Below, in pieces: positions 1-7,407 of a DNA stretch of 64,000 bases; position 1 is the first letter of the stretch; each line of letters begins with the position of its first letter. The notes beneath the pieces were generated by a model that did not search any database, was not told where the DNA came from, and saw only the letters and a program-made list of their open reading frames with translations. The position numbers were made by a program, and so were the translations under genes. Origin of the DNA: Bradyrhizobium sp. SRL28 (GTDB lineage: Bacteria; Pseudomonadota; Alphaproteobacteria; Rhizobiales; Xanthobacteraceae); assembly GCF_018596315.1 (NCBI RefSeq), contig NZ_JAHEAG010000015.1:106622-170621 (forward strand), given 5' to 3'.

Positions 1-1
1 G

Positions 2-607
2 AGCGTGTTCTCCGGCGTGCCGGCGTCGCTTGCGAATTCGTCCGGCGTTTTCTTAGGGTCTCAATTCCAGTTCGATCTCGTGCGGCCGGGTTGCGCGCTT
101 TACGGCATCAATCCGACGCCGGAAGCCGACAATCCGATGCAGCCGGTTGTCGAACTGAAGGCGCGCATCGTGCAAATCCGCAACGTCGAGCGCGGCGATA
201 CCGTCGGCTATGGCGGCACCTGGACGGCGCGGCGTCCGACCAGATTAGCGATCGTTTCCGCGGGCTATGCCGACGGCTATTTCCGCGCCGCGAGCGCCAA
301 TGACGGCACCCGTGGCGCCGAGGTGGTGGTCGCCGGCAGGCGCTGCCCGATCGCGGGGCGGATTTCGATGGACCTGACGGCGGTGGACGTCACCGATCTC
401 GATAAGAGCGCCGTACGGCGCGGCCATATGGTGACGCTGATCGGCGAAGGCATCACGGTCGACGAACTCGCCCACCATTTCGGCACCATCGGCTACGAAG
501 TGCTGACCAGCCTCGGCAAGCGCTACGCGCGAATCTATAAGGGCGGCAATGCCACGGCAGAGCCACCTGCTCCGCCTCCAGCGGAGCCGGCCGCCGCTTC
601 TTCCTAG
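2..607 (+). CDS. alr: alanine racemase, C-terminal part (cut by window start)
   Basis: This is the 3' part of a PLP-dependent alanine racemase, which makes D-alanine for peptidoglycan in the cytoplasm. The reading frame is open to the left edge, so the lysine-bearing barrel domain lies outside the window. Visible family motifs are ASLANSSG, DLVRPGCALYG, the GYADGY block with the catalytic tyrosine (nt ~266) and GRISMD (nt ~356-373), which lines the substrate site in the C-terminal beta domain. The tail is Ala/Pro-rich and ends in TAG. In related genomes alr lies near the replicative helicase and radA, which fits the genes that follow. The identification is firm; only the N-terminus is missing. 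Confidence 0.95.
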   Translation, partial: SVFSGVPASLANSSGVFLGSQFQFDLVRPGCALYGINPTPEADNPMQPVVELKARIVQIRNVERGDTVGYGGTWTARRPTRLAIVSAGYADGYFRAASANDGTRGAEVVVAGRRCPIAGRISMDLTAVDVTDLDKSAVRRGHMVTLIGEGITVDELAHHFGTIGYEVLTSLGKRYARIYKGGNATAEPPAPPPAEPAAASS

Positions 608-656
608 CTCTTCGTTCCCAGGGTTCCTTCGCGGCGCCTCATGTCGAGGTTGTGTA

Positions 657-878
657 TTACTGCGTCTTCCGGCTAGCCAACACTTTCTTGCAGGCATCGC
701 TGAGTTGGTGCTGCTGCTTGTTCAGACATGCGACGACGCGGCCGCCGCCGGGCGGCGTACCGGCGCAATATTTGTCATAATCCGCCTTACAGGCACCGCG
801 CCCGTCGGCGTTTTGAGCAACCGCAGATCCGGGGCATCCGATGGCGAGCACGAGAACGGCGAGGCGTAGTTTCGACAT
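657..878 (-). CDS. small exported cysteine-rich protein
   Basis: A 73-residue protein with a signal peptide (SKLRLAVLVLAIG...AVAQ, cleavage near residue 21). After it comes a short domain with cysteines in ACKADYDKYC and VACLNKQQHQLSDACKKVL, the pattern of the Cys-rich GLG1-type repeat (PF00839) seen in many small Bradyrhizobium periplasmic proteins. The ATG at 878 is preceded by GGAG at good spacing; a longer upstream extension in this frame runs antisense to the nuclease gene and is not credible. The function is unknown. The location is inferred to be periplasmic, with the paired cysteines probably forming disulfides. Confidence 0.75.
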   Translation of the reverse strand: MSKLRLAVLVLAIGCPGSAVAQNADGRGACKADYDKYCAGTPPGGGRVVACLNKQQHQLSDACKKVLASRKTQ

Positions 879-926
879 GGAGTCTCCAAGTGTCAGGCAA
901 AGCATCGTGATGCCGGCTAGCTCTAC

Positions 927-1697
927 ATGAAGATCGCGACCTTCAACATTAACAATGTCAACCGCCGCCTGCCGAACCTGTTGCGCTGGCTGCGCGCGGC
1001 AAAACCCGACGTCGTCTGTCTGCAGGAATTGAAATCGACCGATGCCGAGTTCCCGATTATGGCAATCGAGAAGGCGGGCTATGGCGCGGTGTGGCGCGGA
1101 CAGAAGACATGGAACGGTGTCGCCATCCTGGCACGCAACGCCGAACCGGTATTGACCCGAACCGCCCTGCCCGGCGATCGCAATGATGACGAAGCGCGCT
1201 ATATCGAGGCCGCCGTCAACGGCATCATCGTCACCAGCATCTATCTGCCGAACGGCAACCCGCAGCCCGGACCGAAATTCGATTACAAGCTCGACTGGTT
1301 CAAGCGGCTGCGATCGCATGCCGGCAAACTGCTCAAGCAGGACATCCCGGTGGTGCTGGCCGGCGACTACAATGTCGCGCCGACGCCGTCAGATATCTAT
1401 CCGACAAAGTCATGGGACAAGGACGCGCTGATCCAACCGAAGAGCCGCGCTGCGTTCAAGGCGCTGGTGGACCAGGGCTGGACGGACGCGATCCGGACGC
1501 TCCATCCGTCGAAACCGATGTTCACGTTCTGGGACTACAAGCGCAACCGGTGGCCGCGCGACGCCGGATTGCGGCTCGATCATCTGCTGCTGAGCCCGCA
1601 GATAGCGCCGCGCCTGCTCAAGGCCGGCGTCGATCGCAAGATGCGCGGCGAGGAAGGCGCCAGCGATCACGCGCCGGCATGGATCGTGTTGCGGTAG
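927..1697 (+). CDS. xth: exodeoxyribonuclease III (AP endonuclease family)
   Basis: A 256-residue endonuclease/exonuclease/phosphatase-fold enzyme that nicks abasic sites and trims 3' ends in base excision repair. Catalytic features are visible in order: N-terminal KIATFNINN, LQELK (E34 metal ligand), IYLPNGN (Tyr106), AGDYNV (D147, N149), LRLDHLLLS (Asp of the Asp-His pair) and SDHAP (H248). Length matches the ExoIII family. The start codon ATG at 927 has only a weak ribosome-binding site, but the protein begins exactly at the conserved first strand. It stands alone, followed by a dispersed repeat. Confidence 0.93.
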   Translation: MKIATFNINNVNRRLPNLLRWLRAAKPDVVCLQELKSTDAEFPIMAIEKAGYGAVWRGQKTWNGVAILARNAEPVLTRTALPGDRNDDEARYIEAAVNGIIVTSIYLPNGNPQPGPKFDYKLDWFKRLRSHAGKLLKQDIPVVLAGDYNVAPTPSDIYPTKSWDKDALIQPKSRAAFKALVDQGWTDAIRTLHPSKPMFTFWDYKRNRWPRDAGLRLDHLLLSPQIAPRLLKAGVDRKMRGEEGASDHAPAWIVLR

Positions 1698-1705
1698 TTT
1701 TTTTG

Positions 1706-1780
1706 TTTGACGCGTTTTCTTCACGCGAACCGGCGTCCACCCCGGATCAAGTCCGAGGGCATGCTTCGCTCGAAAACGCT
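1706..1780. repeat. dispersed intergenic repeat, family A
   Basis: A 75-bp element running from TTTGACGCGTTTTCTTC to GCTCGAAAACGCT. An inverted copy with only a few changes lies at 36283-36357. Its ends (GCGTTTTC/GAAAACGC) are themselves inverted, so the transcript can fold. Both copies sit just after the stop codon of a + strand gene. This matches a repeat class I recognise from Bradyrhizobium intergenic regions. Confidence 0.8.
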
Positions 1781-1918
1781 ACGAATCATTGCGGCGTGAT
1801 GCCCGCCGCCTGAATGCACGCGAAAAATAAGAGGGTCCGGCCCTTGGTTTGTTTCGCACCGAAGCAGGGATCGTTATGCTTCGGCAAACTTCAAAACAAC
1901 CAAGGCGGAGGAACGCGC

Positions 1919-2893
1919 GTGGGAATCCCGAAGATGATCGGTGCAATAATAGCCGTGCTTGTTTGTGCGCTCGCCAATTCTGGTGCATCTGCGCAAGAGG
2001 ACTACCCTTCCCGTCCGATCACGCTGACACATGGCTTCGGCGCCGGCGGCAACGCCGATGCGATCGCACGGATCGTTGCCGACGGACTTTCCCGGCGACT
2101 AGGAAAACCCGTCATCGTGGAAGCCCGCCCGGGCGCCGGCGGCAACATTGCATCTGATCGCGCCGCAAAAGCTGCACCCGACGGCTACACGCTGATCATG
2201 CTGACGGGCGGCCACGCGGTCTCGGCGGCGATGTACAAGGCCCTGCCGTTCGACCCGGTCGAGGATTTCCAGATGATTTCGACGGTGGTGTTCTTTCCCT
2301 TCGTCGTCGCCGTCAAATCGAGCCACCGGTTTCAGACGCTTGCGGATTTGATTGCTGAAGCGAAAGCCAAACCGGACACGCTGACCTATAGCTCGGTAGG
2401 TGTCGGATCAACGCAACATCTGGCCGGCGAATTGCTGTCGTCGATGGCCGGCGTCAGGATGATCCACGTGCCCTCCAAGGGCGGCGGCGGCCCCATCAAC
2501 GACCTGCTCGGCGGTCAGATCGACATTCTGATCGACACGCTGACGATCACTGCTCCGCAGCTTGCGGCCGGTACGATAAGAGGCCTCGGCGTGACCAGCG
2601 AAAAACCGTGGTTTTCGATCCCCGGCGTGCCGCCGGTCGCCGCAACCGTCCCGGGTTACGAGGTTCGATCCTGGCTCGGCATCGCGACCAGCAAGAACGT
2701 TCCTCAACCCGTCGTCGAAAAGCTCAATCGCGAATTACGTGCCGTGCTCGATATGCCTGACATCAAGGACAAGCTCCAGGCCATGGGGAACGACGTCCGC
2801 GGCGGTTCGCCGGGCGACATGCGAAGCATGATCTCCTCCGAGATTTCCCGTTGGAAGCGTGTGATCGATGCCGCGGGGATTCCAAGGCAATGA
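1919..2893 (+). CDS. Bug/TctC-family periplasmic substrate-binding protein
   Basis: A 324-residue binding protein of the tripartite tricarboxylate transporter (TTT) type, which captures a carboxylate-like solute in the periplasm. The GTG at 1919 is chosen because GGAGGA lies 6 bases upstream; an in-frame ATG at 1934 is the alternative. A signal peptide (MIGAIIAVLVCALANSGASAQ) precedes the mature YPSRPITLTHGFGAGG start typical of the family, followed by RPGAGGNIASD and YSSVGVGSTQHLAGE. No TctA/TctB membrane genes are adjacent, which is usual for orphan Bug proteins. The ligand cannot be read from sequence. Confidence 0.88.
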   Translation: MGIPKMIGAIIAVLVCALANSGASAQEDYPSRPITLTHGFGAGGNADAIARIVADGLSRRLGKPVIVEARPGAGGNIASDRAAKAAPDGYTLIMLTGGHAVSAAMYKALPFDPVEDFQMISTVVFFPFVVAVKSSHRFQTLADLIAEAKAKPDTLTYSSVGVGSTQHLAGELLSSMAGVRMIHVPSKGGGGPINDLLGGQIDILIDTLTITAPQLAAGTIRGLGVTSEKPWFSIPGVPPVAATVPGYEVRSWLGIATSKNVPQPVVEKLNRELRAVLDMPDIKDKLQAMGNDVRGGSPGDMRSMISSEISRWKRVIDAAGIPRQ

Positions 2894-3112
2894 CCGGCAT
2901 CGACTCCCCTAGGCGCACCGGTCCCTGTCACGATATGCAACGCCTCCTTCGAAGCTCTCACGAGCACTCTAACGGTGGAGCGGCGGGGTTGAACCTTTCA
3001 GGATTTGCCAAACACTTCCGATCGCCGCGGAAAATCATCGCCGACCTGCGGGCGGAGATACCCGCACGACAGTTCGTCAAGTTTTATCCTTCAAACCGCT
3101 AGGTCGCGGAAC

Positions 3113-3502
3113 TTAGCACAAGCGGCATCGTCCCCAGCTTGCGCAGCAGCCGCCACAACCCCCGCAGCCACCGCAGCCACGCACAGCGCACCCACGGCAT
3201 CCACGGCATCCTCGGCAGCCACGGCAACCTCGGCGAACAACAACGGCGGCCAGCTTCACGTCGCTGTTTTCCTTATCGAAGAGATAGAACGTGGCGAGAC
3301 TGACATCGGCCATTTCCTCTTCGCCAAGAACGAAGCGCTGATTGGGCGAGATATTGTCAGATTGCGGGATATCAGCAGCGAGTATCGTGTGCGCGGATGC
3401 GCTCCCCGCCAGCGAAAGACCCAGTCCGGCCGTACCGAATGCCGTAACGGCAGCGGCTTTGGTTGTACGCGCGTGCTTCGCAGCTTGCTTCACCCTTGGC
3501 AT
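3113..3502 (-). CDS. exported Cys/Gly-rich peptide, RiPP-precursor-like
   Basis: A 129-residue protein with three parts. Residues 1-37 are basic, then hydrophobic, ending SASA like a secretion signal. Residues 38-90 are an acidic, leader-like stretch containing GEEEMADVSLATFYLFDKEN. Residues 91-129 are almost only Cys, Gly and Arg: 12 cysteines (C93, 96, 99, 102, 105, 110, 113, 116, 119, 120, 126, 129) in RGC and GGC triplets, ending SWGRCRLC. The ATG at 3502 has an AAGGA motif 8 bases upstream. This layout suggests a leader/core precursor of a modified peptide or an exported Cys-rich metal-binding protein. No modifying enzyme is adjacent. I do not recognise a named family; the function is open. 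Confidence 0.72.
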   Translation of the reverse strand: MPRVKQAAKHARTTKAAAVTAFGTAGLGLSLAGSASAHTILAADIPQSDNISPNQRFVLGEEEMADVSLATFYLFDKENSDVKLAAVVVRRGCRGCRGCRGCRGCAVRGCGGCGGCGGCCASWGRCRLC

Positions 3503-3864
3503 GGTCGCATCCTTCGAAAGTTGTTGTGAAGGGTCAACTTGACGTAGCAAGTGTGCCTGTACGTCTAGAAATGCGACCTGGCGCATCCGGTTCCCCTTCG
3601 CGCGAAGCCTTTTTTGAATTGCAGCCGATGGGAGAGAAGAGGGGATGGATATTTGAGACAGCAGCGCTGTCCAAACGTGTCGCAGGCAAGGCGCCCGCAT
3701 GCTCGGCAGAGCCCAGCGGCTTGTTGGTGTAGCCACATGTCGCTATCCAAGCAGTCGAGCTGATTTGTGCTTGTTTTATCAGAGTTTACTTGGCCGCTCT
3801 TCGTCTCCCGAAGGGAACACGGTGCGCTGCACCTTCTAGGGAAAGGCCTTGGAAGCGAATAAGA
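3503..3864. other. intergenic region without recognisable gene
   Basis: This 362-bp stretch lies between the Cys/Gly-rich peptide gene and the cupin gene, both on the minus strand. It should hold the promoter of the peptide gene. Short reading frames here have no ribosome-binding site or recognisable sequence. I see no repeat or RNA motif. Confidence 0.5.
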
Positions 3865-4305
3865 TCAGCCCTTGCGGGTGTGCCCCCACGTTTCGTCCCA
3901 ATCCTCGCCGGCTGCGTCGATGACGCGGCCGTCGGCCTCGAAGAACTTGTTCGGGACCTGGAATATCGCCAGCATCAGGCCACCCTGGGGACACCAGGCC
4001 ACATGGCGGCTGCCCTGCTCGCGCCAGATGAATTCGCCGGCCTTGCATTCGATCCCCTGCGCCGGCCCCTCCTTGTCGACGAGCGAGCCTTCGAGGACGT
4101 AGGTCTGCTCGATGTTGACGTGCTCATGGTCGGGCAGCACCGCGCCCGGGGCGAACCGCATCAGCGCGGTCATCAGGCCGGTCTTGCGATCGAACAGCAG
4201 CGTCTTGGCTTCGCAGCCAGGGAAACGGGTCTTCTGCCATTCCATGCTGTCGGGGCGAACCAGATGAGAATGGGTCTGCGCGCCCTTCGGCGTCACGGCG
4301 TCCAT
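3865..4305 (-). CDS. cupin-domain protein (ChrR-like)
   Basis: A 146-residue single-domain cupin. The metal-binding motif is clear: H60-E-H62 and E66 in PDHEHVNIEQTYVLEGSL, with the second motif ending at H101 in EFIWREQGSRHVAW. The N-terminal SMEWQKTRFPGCEAKTLLFDRKTG resembles the ChrR-type cupins that follow anti-sigma domains, but no such domain is present. It probably binds one divalent metal and acts as a small dioxygenase or sensor in the cytoplasm; there is no signal peptide. It is a single gene, and the substrate is unknown. Confidence 0.8.
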   Translation of the reverse strand: MDAVTPKGAQTHSHLVRPDSMEWQKTRFPGCEAKTLLFDRKTGLMTALMRFAPGAVLPDHEHVNIEQTYVLEGSLVDKEGPAQGIECKAGEFIWREQGSRHVAWCPQGGLMLAIFQVPNKFFEADGRVIDAAGEDWDETWGHTRKG

Positions 4306-4461
4306 GGCGATCCTCCGTTTTGATTATTTTGACGCGATCCTAGCAGCTTTGTCTTGGGCCGCCAGACGGCTGGTGTGCGCTGCGGTGGCGCTTGTCTTGC
4401 TCACCCCCGCTGCCGACGATAGGATCGTCATATCTGCCACGCTCCGGAGTCACGGCTGAAA

Positions 4462-5199
4462 ATGGCAGCTCTGCAACATTCGCTTATCTGCAAAGGGTGC
4501 TGGGAGCAGATGCATATGCCGGTGCTGCTTCGCGGCGTGGCGTCGGCGCCGTTTCGCGCATTCGGCATTCGGCCGAGCCGGATGAATCCCAACACCTGTA
4601 CCATCTGCGAACTGATGTTCACGAAGGTGATGCGGGCCCGCAAGATCACCATCGATGCGACCATCATGTTTGCCGACCTCCGCGGTTACACCAGCCTGTC
4701 GCAGTCGCAATCGCCGGATGCCGTCTCAGGCCTGCTCGATGCGTTCTACGATGAATGCGCCAATGCGATCTGGGAGCATGACGGGCTCCTCAATAAGACC
4801 ATCGGCGACGCCGTGATGGCGATCTTCAATTTTCCCCTGGTGCGGGCCGAGCATCCCGGGAACGCCGTGCGGGCAGCGCGCGACATTCAGAAAAGCTGGC
4901 GCGAACGGCGCGAGGCTCTCGTTGCAGCCCATGGCCTCACTGCGAGCGAGCTGGGGATCGGCATCGGCATTCACTCCGGCGAACTCAGCTTTGGCGAGTT
5001 CGGTCATACCCATCGGGATCTGACGGCGATCGGCACCGTGGTAAACACCGCCTCTCGCGCCCAGTCGGTTGCCGAAGCGGACCAGATACTCGTGACGCAG
5101 GCGGTTTTTCAGCGCGCCCAACCGGATTTGAAGGACAGCCAATCAAAGGCATTCCAGCTCAAGGGATTCGACGTCCCGATCGAGCTTTACGCCGCCTGA
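4462..5199 (+). CDS. class III adenylate/guanylate cyclase with N-terminal Cys motif
   Basis: A 245-residue soluble cyclase. Residues ~60-245 form a class III catalytic domain: the metal aspartates are D72 (TIMFADLRGYTSLS) and D116 (NKTIGDAVMAIF), and TAIGTVVNTASR holds the transition-state Asn and Arg. The N-terminus carries two CxxC pairs (C10/C13 and C46/C49, the second in NTCTICE), suggesting a small zinc- or redox-sensing module. There are no membrane segments. The enzyme would make cAMP (or cGMP). It is monocistronic and one of three cyclase genes in this window. The ATG at 4462 has a weak Shine-Dalgarno site, but the N-terminal cysteines argue for this start. Confidence 0.85.
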   Translation: MAALQHSLICKGCWEQMHMPVLLRGVASAPFRAFGIRPSRMNPNTCTICELMFTKVMRARKITIDATIMFADLRGYTSLSQSQSPDAVSGLLDAFYDECANAIWEHDGLLNKTIGDAVMAIFNFPLVRAEHPGNAVRAARDIQKSWRERREALVAAHGLTASELGIGIGIHSGELSFGEFGHTHRDLTAIGTVVNTASRAQSVAEADQILVTQAVFQRAQPDLKDSQSKAFQLKGFDVPIELYAA

Positions 5200-5220
5200 C
5201 ACGAGCCCGGCTGCCGCCCA

Positions 5221-5589
5221 TCACCACAAATTCTTGCCGTCGAGGACCGTCACCGGCACGGCGTCGAGGTCGAATTCGTCAAACAGCCGTGCATTGACGG
5301 CGACCTTCGGATTGTCGAAGTCCGGCTTGCCGGTCGACCAGTCCGGCGATTCCGAATAGGTGCCGCAGCCGCAAGTAGCGCAGAAATGAAGTTTGACGGT
5401 GCGGCTGCCCCACAGATAGGTCGCGACATTTTCCGGCGGCGAGGTCAGGCGAAACTGCGCCGGGGTGTAGTAGGCCCACAGCGCGCCGCGCTTGGAACAG
5501 AGCGAACAGGTGCAGCGCGTCACATCAGACGGCGCCTCGTTCACCTCGAATTGTGTGTTGCCGCAATGGCAGCTTCCTTTGATGGCCAC
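5221..5589 (-). CDS. GFA-family zinc-binding protein
   Basis: A 122-residue protein of the glutathione-dependent formaldehyde-activating (GFA/DUF636) family, a small Zn-binding fold. Cysteine motifs are C7-H-C9-G near the N-terminus, RCTCSLCSKRG, and FCATCGCGTYSE, which is the family pattern for two zinc sites. The GTG at 5589 is chosen because GAGGAG lies about 6 bases upstream and the domain begins immediately after it (AIKGSCHCG). Most members have no demonstrated formaldehyde-activating role, so the substrate is unknown. It converges with the cyclase gene, 21 bp away. Confidence 0.88.
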   Translation of the reverse strand: MAIKGSCHCGNTQFEVNEAPSDVTRCTCSLCSKRGALWAYYTPAQFRLTSPPENVATYLWGSRTVKLHFCATCGCGTYSESPDWSTGKPDFDNPKVAVNARLFDEFDLDAVPVTVLDGKNLW

Positions 5590-5691
5590 GGTCCGCTCCT
5601 CTGCAATAGATCCTAAGGAGCTACGGTGGTAGCCGACGCCTGCTGCCAGCATACTGTCAGCAGGCAAACGCGCTTGCGCCGAAAATCGGCG

Positions 5692-6144
5692 TCAGCTCTC
5701 CCGCGGCCGCCAGACCTCCTGCAGATCTGTCCAGCGCTCGGGAAGTCCCTCGCTCAACTTGGCGGTGCCGCCGCAAGCCGGCAGGTGAACCGTCAGGGTC
5801 TTCCAATCGTCCGTGTCGCGCGGCGTAAGGTTGCGCAACATGATCTTCTCATGCGTGCGATTGATCTCTTTGAACTCATACCGATAGGCGACGACACCCG
5901 GCGGGTACTCACGCCAGACGTCGCCCTCCTTTTTGAAATCGCTCTGCGTACCGAGATAGACGTCGGAGGTGCGGCAACTGGGAAGATTGAGCGTCTTGAG
6001 AATCAGCGGAACGGCAGTGCCTGCCTGGCTGATCATGGCGAACACAGCGGTCGCCGTGGTCACCCCGCCGAAAAGCATTGCCAGCAGACCCGGCCTCAAC
6101 CCGCTCAGATACGTCGAAAAGAAGGTAGCGCGTGCTTTCTCCAT
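5692..6144 (-). CDS. hypothetical membrane-anchored protein
   Basis: A 150-residue protein I do not recognise. One hydrophobic segment near residues 19-42 (GLLAMLFGGVTTATAVFAMI) would anchor it, with a C-terminal soluble part containing two cysteines (LPSCRTSD and LPACGGTA) that could form a disulfide if periplasmic. Codon use resembles that of its neighbours and the frame is uninterrupted. It lies divergent from the TauE gene, sharing a 240-bp intergenic region that contains a CRP-like site. Confidence 0.6.
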   Translation of the reverse strand: MEKARATFFSTYLSGLRPGLLAMLFGGVTTATAVFAMISQAGTAVPLILKTLNLPSCRTSDVYLGTQSDFKKEGDVWREYPPGVVAYRYEFKEINRTHEKIMLRNLTPRDTDDWKTLTVHLPACGGTAKLSEGLPERWTDLQEVWRPRES

Positions 6145-6260
6145 GATTGCGGTCTCCCCTCATCCGGCGACCAATACTGGCGAAATTGCGCAGCCGATCG
6201 CTCTAACCAGCCAAGATCCCGTCCCACGCCAGCAACCTTGCAGAAAACGGGCGGCGCGAA

Positions 6261-6276
6261 TGTGACCCAGCTCACA
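6261..6276. promoter_or_regulatory. CRP-like palindrome TGTGA-N6-TCACA
   Basis: The sequence TGTGACCCAGCTCACA is a perfect match to the enterobacterial CRP half-sites with a 6-bp spacer. It lies between the divergent hypothetical gene (start 6144) and the TauE gene (start 6385), 109 bp upstream of the latter. Which Crp/FNR-family protein binds here is inferred, not shown. Confidence 0.5.
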
Positions 6277-6384
6277 ACCAACGGTGACATTTACCAAGCC
6301 GACCCTCATGTTCGGATCTTGCGATTGCCGTTACCATCGCCATCACGATTCCCGGCACCTCCGCCGGTCCCGGAGCTGTAATCC

Positions 6385-7107
6385 TTGGGATTCCTCTTCG
6401 TCCTCATTGTCGGCCTGCTCGCCGGCACCATCTCAGGCATTGTCGGCACGGGATCGTCGATCATGCTGATGCCGGTGCTGGTCTATCAATTCGGGCCAAA
6501 GGAAGCGGTGCCGATCATGGCGGTCGCGGCCGTGATGGCGAACCTGTCGCGTATTCTCGCCTGGTGGCGCGAGGTCGATTGGCGGGCCTGCGCTGCCTAT
6601 TCGGTCACGGGGATTCCGGCCGCTGCGCTTGGCGCGCGGACGTTGCTCGCGCTGCCGTCGCATGCCGTCGACATCGCGATCGGCCTGTTTCTCATCGCGA
6701 TGGTGCCGGTGCGACATTGGCTGGAGCGCCATCAGCTCAAGGCGCAGCTCTGGCACCTGGCGGTCGGCGGGGCGATCATCGGCTATATCACCGGCATCGT
6801 GGTGTCGACTGGGCCGCTTAGCGTGCCGCTGTTTCTGTTCTACGGGCTGAACAAAGGCGCCTTTCTCGCCACCGAAGCCGCAAGCTCGCTCGGGCTCTAT
6901 CTGAGCAAGTCGGTCACGTTCGAACGCTTCGGCGCGCTGACGCCTGATATCGCGCTGAAAGGCCTGATTGCGGGCTCCTCCCTCATGTTCGGCGCCTTCA
7001 TCGCCAAACGTTTCGTGCTGCATCTCAAGCCCGACGTCTTTCGATTGTTGATGGATGGCATCATGCTGGTCGCCGGTCTCACCCTGTTGTGGACGGCATT
7101 TTCTTAA
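6385..7107 (+). CDS. TauE/SafE-family sulfite/organosulfonate exporter
   Basis: A 240-residue polytopic membrane protein of the TauE/SafE (DUF81) family, with about seven to eight hydrophobic segments. The N-terminal FVLIVGLLAGTISGIVGTGSSIMLMPVL is the family hallmark, and a second related block GYITGIVVSTGPLSVPLFL lies mid-protein. The start is a TTG at 6385: an in-frame TAA lies only two codons upstream, and GGAG precedes it by about nine bases. The family exports sulfite, sulfoacetate or related anions; the real substrate here is unknown because no sulfur genes adjoin. Flanking CRP-like sites hint at cAMP-linked control. Confidence 0.85.
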   Translation: MGFLFVLIVGLLAGTISGIVGTGSSIMLMPVLVYQFGPKEAVPIMAVAAVMANLSRILAWWREVDWRACAAYSVTGIPAAALGARTLLALPSHAVDIAIGLFLIAMVPVRHWLERHQLKAQLWHLAVGGAIIGYITGIVVSTGPLSVPLFLFYGLNKGAFLATEAASSLGLYLSKSVTFERFGALTPDIALKGLIAGSSLMFGAFIAKRFVLHLKPDVFRLLMDGIMLVAGLTLLWTAFS

Positions 7108-7407
7108 GGATGCGGCGCTCCGCCTGAACCATTCGCCATCCATGCCCGACCAAGTGACGCCTGTCACATCCGTTCGGCAAGTGACCAAAGATCAATGCCG
7201 GACAAGGATTCGCATCTCGCGAAGGCCATGGTCGCAAGCTGCGCGATGTCGGCGCCGTGCATCTGGCGCAAGTCGAACGCTTCGCCCTTCACTTTTTCAA
7301 TGGCTAGCTAGGACGCGCGCCCTCCGGTGGTATGATGCCGGCGTGAACGGCGCCGGGCGCCGTGGCATGGTGCATCATCCGATACATTTAGTTTGGGGAC
7401 GAGTGTC
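7108..7407. other. intergenic region upstream of membrane cyclase
   Basis: A 300-bp gene-free stretch that should carry the promoter of the membrane cyclase. Its one notable element is the CRP-like palindrome at 7153-7168. Other short frames lack ribosome-binding sites. Confidence 0.5.
7153..7168. promoter_or_regulatory. CRP-like palindrome AGTGA-N6-TCACA
   Basis: AGTGACGCCTGTCACA matches the CRP half-sites in nine of ten positions. It lies 46 bp after the TauE stop codon and 240 bp before the start of a predicted adenylate cyclase, so feedback from cAMP on its own synthesis is conceivable. Confidence 0.4.

Noticed and set aside
3120..3235. CRISPR-like or simple repeat array
   Set aside because: The short-period repetition is the codon pattern of the Cys/Gly/Arg-rich C-terminus; there are no spacers.
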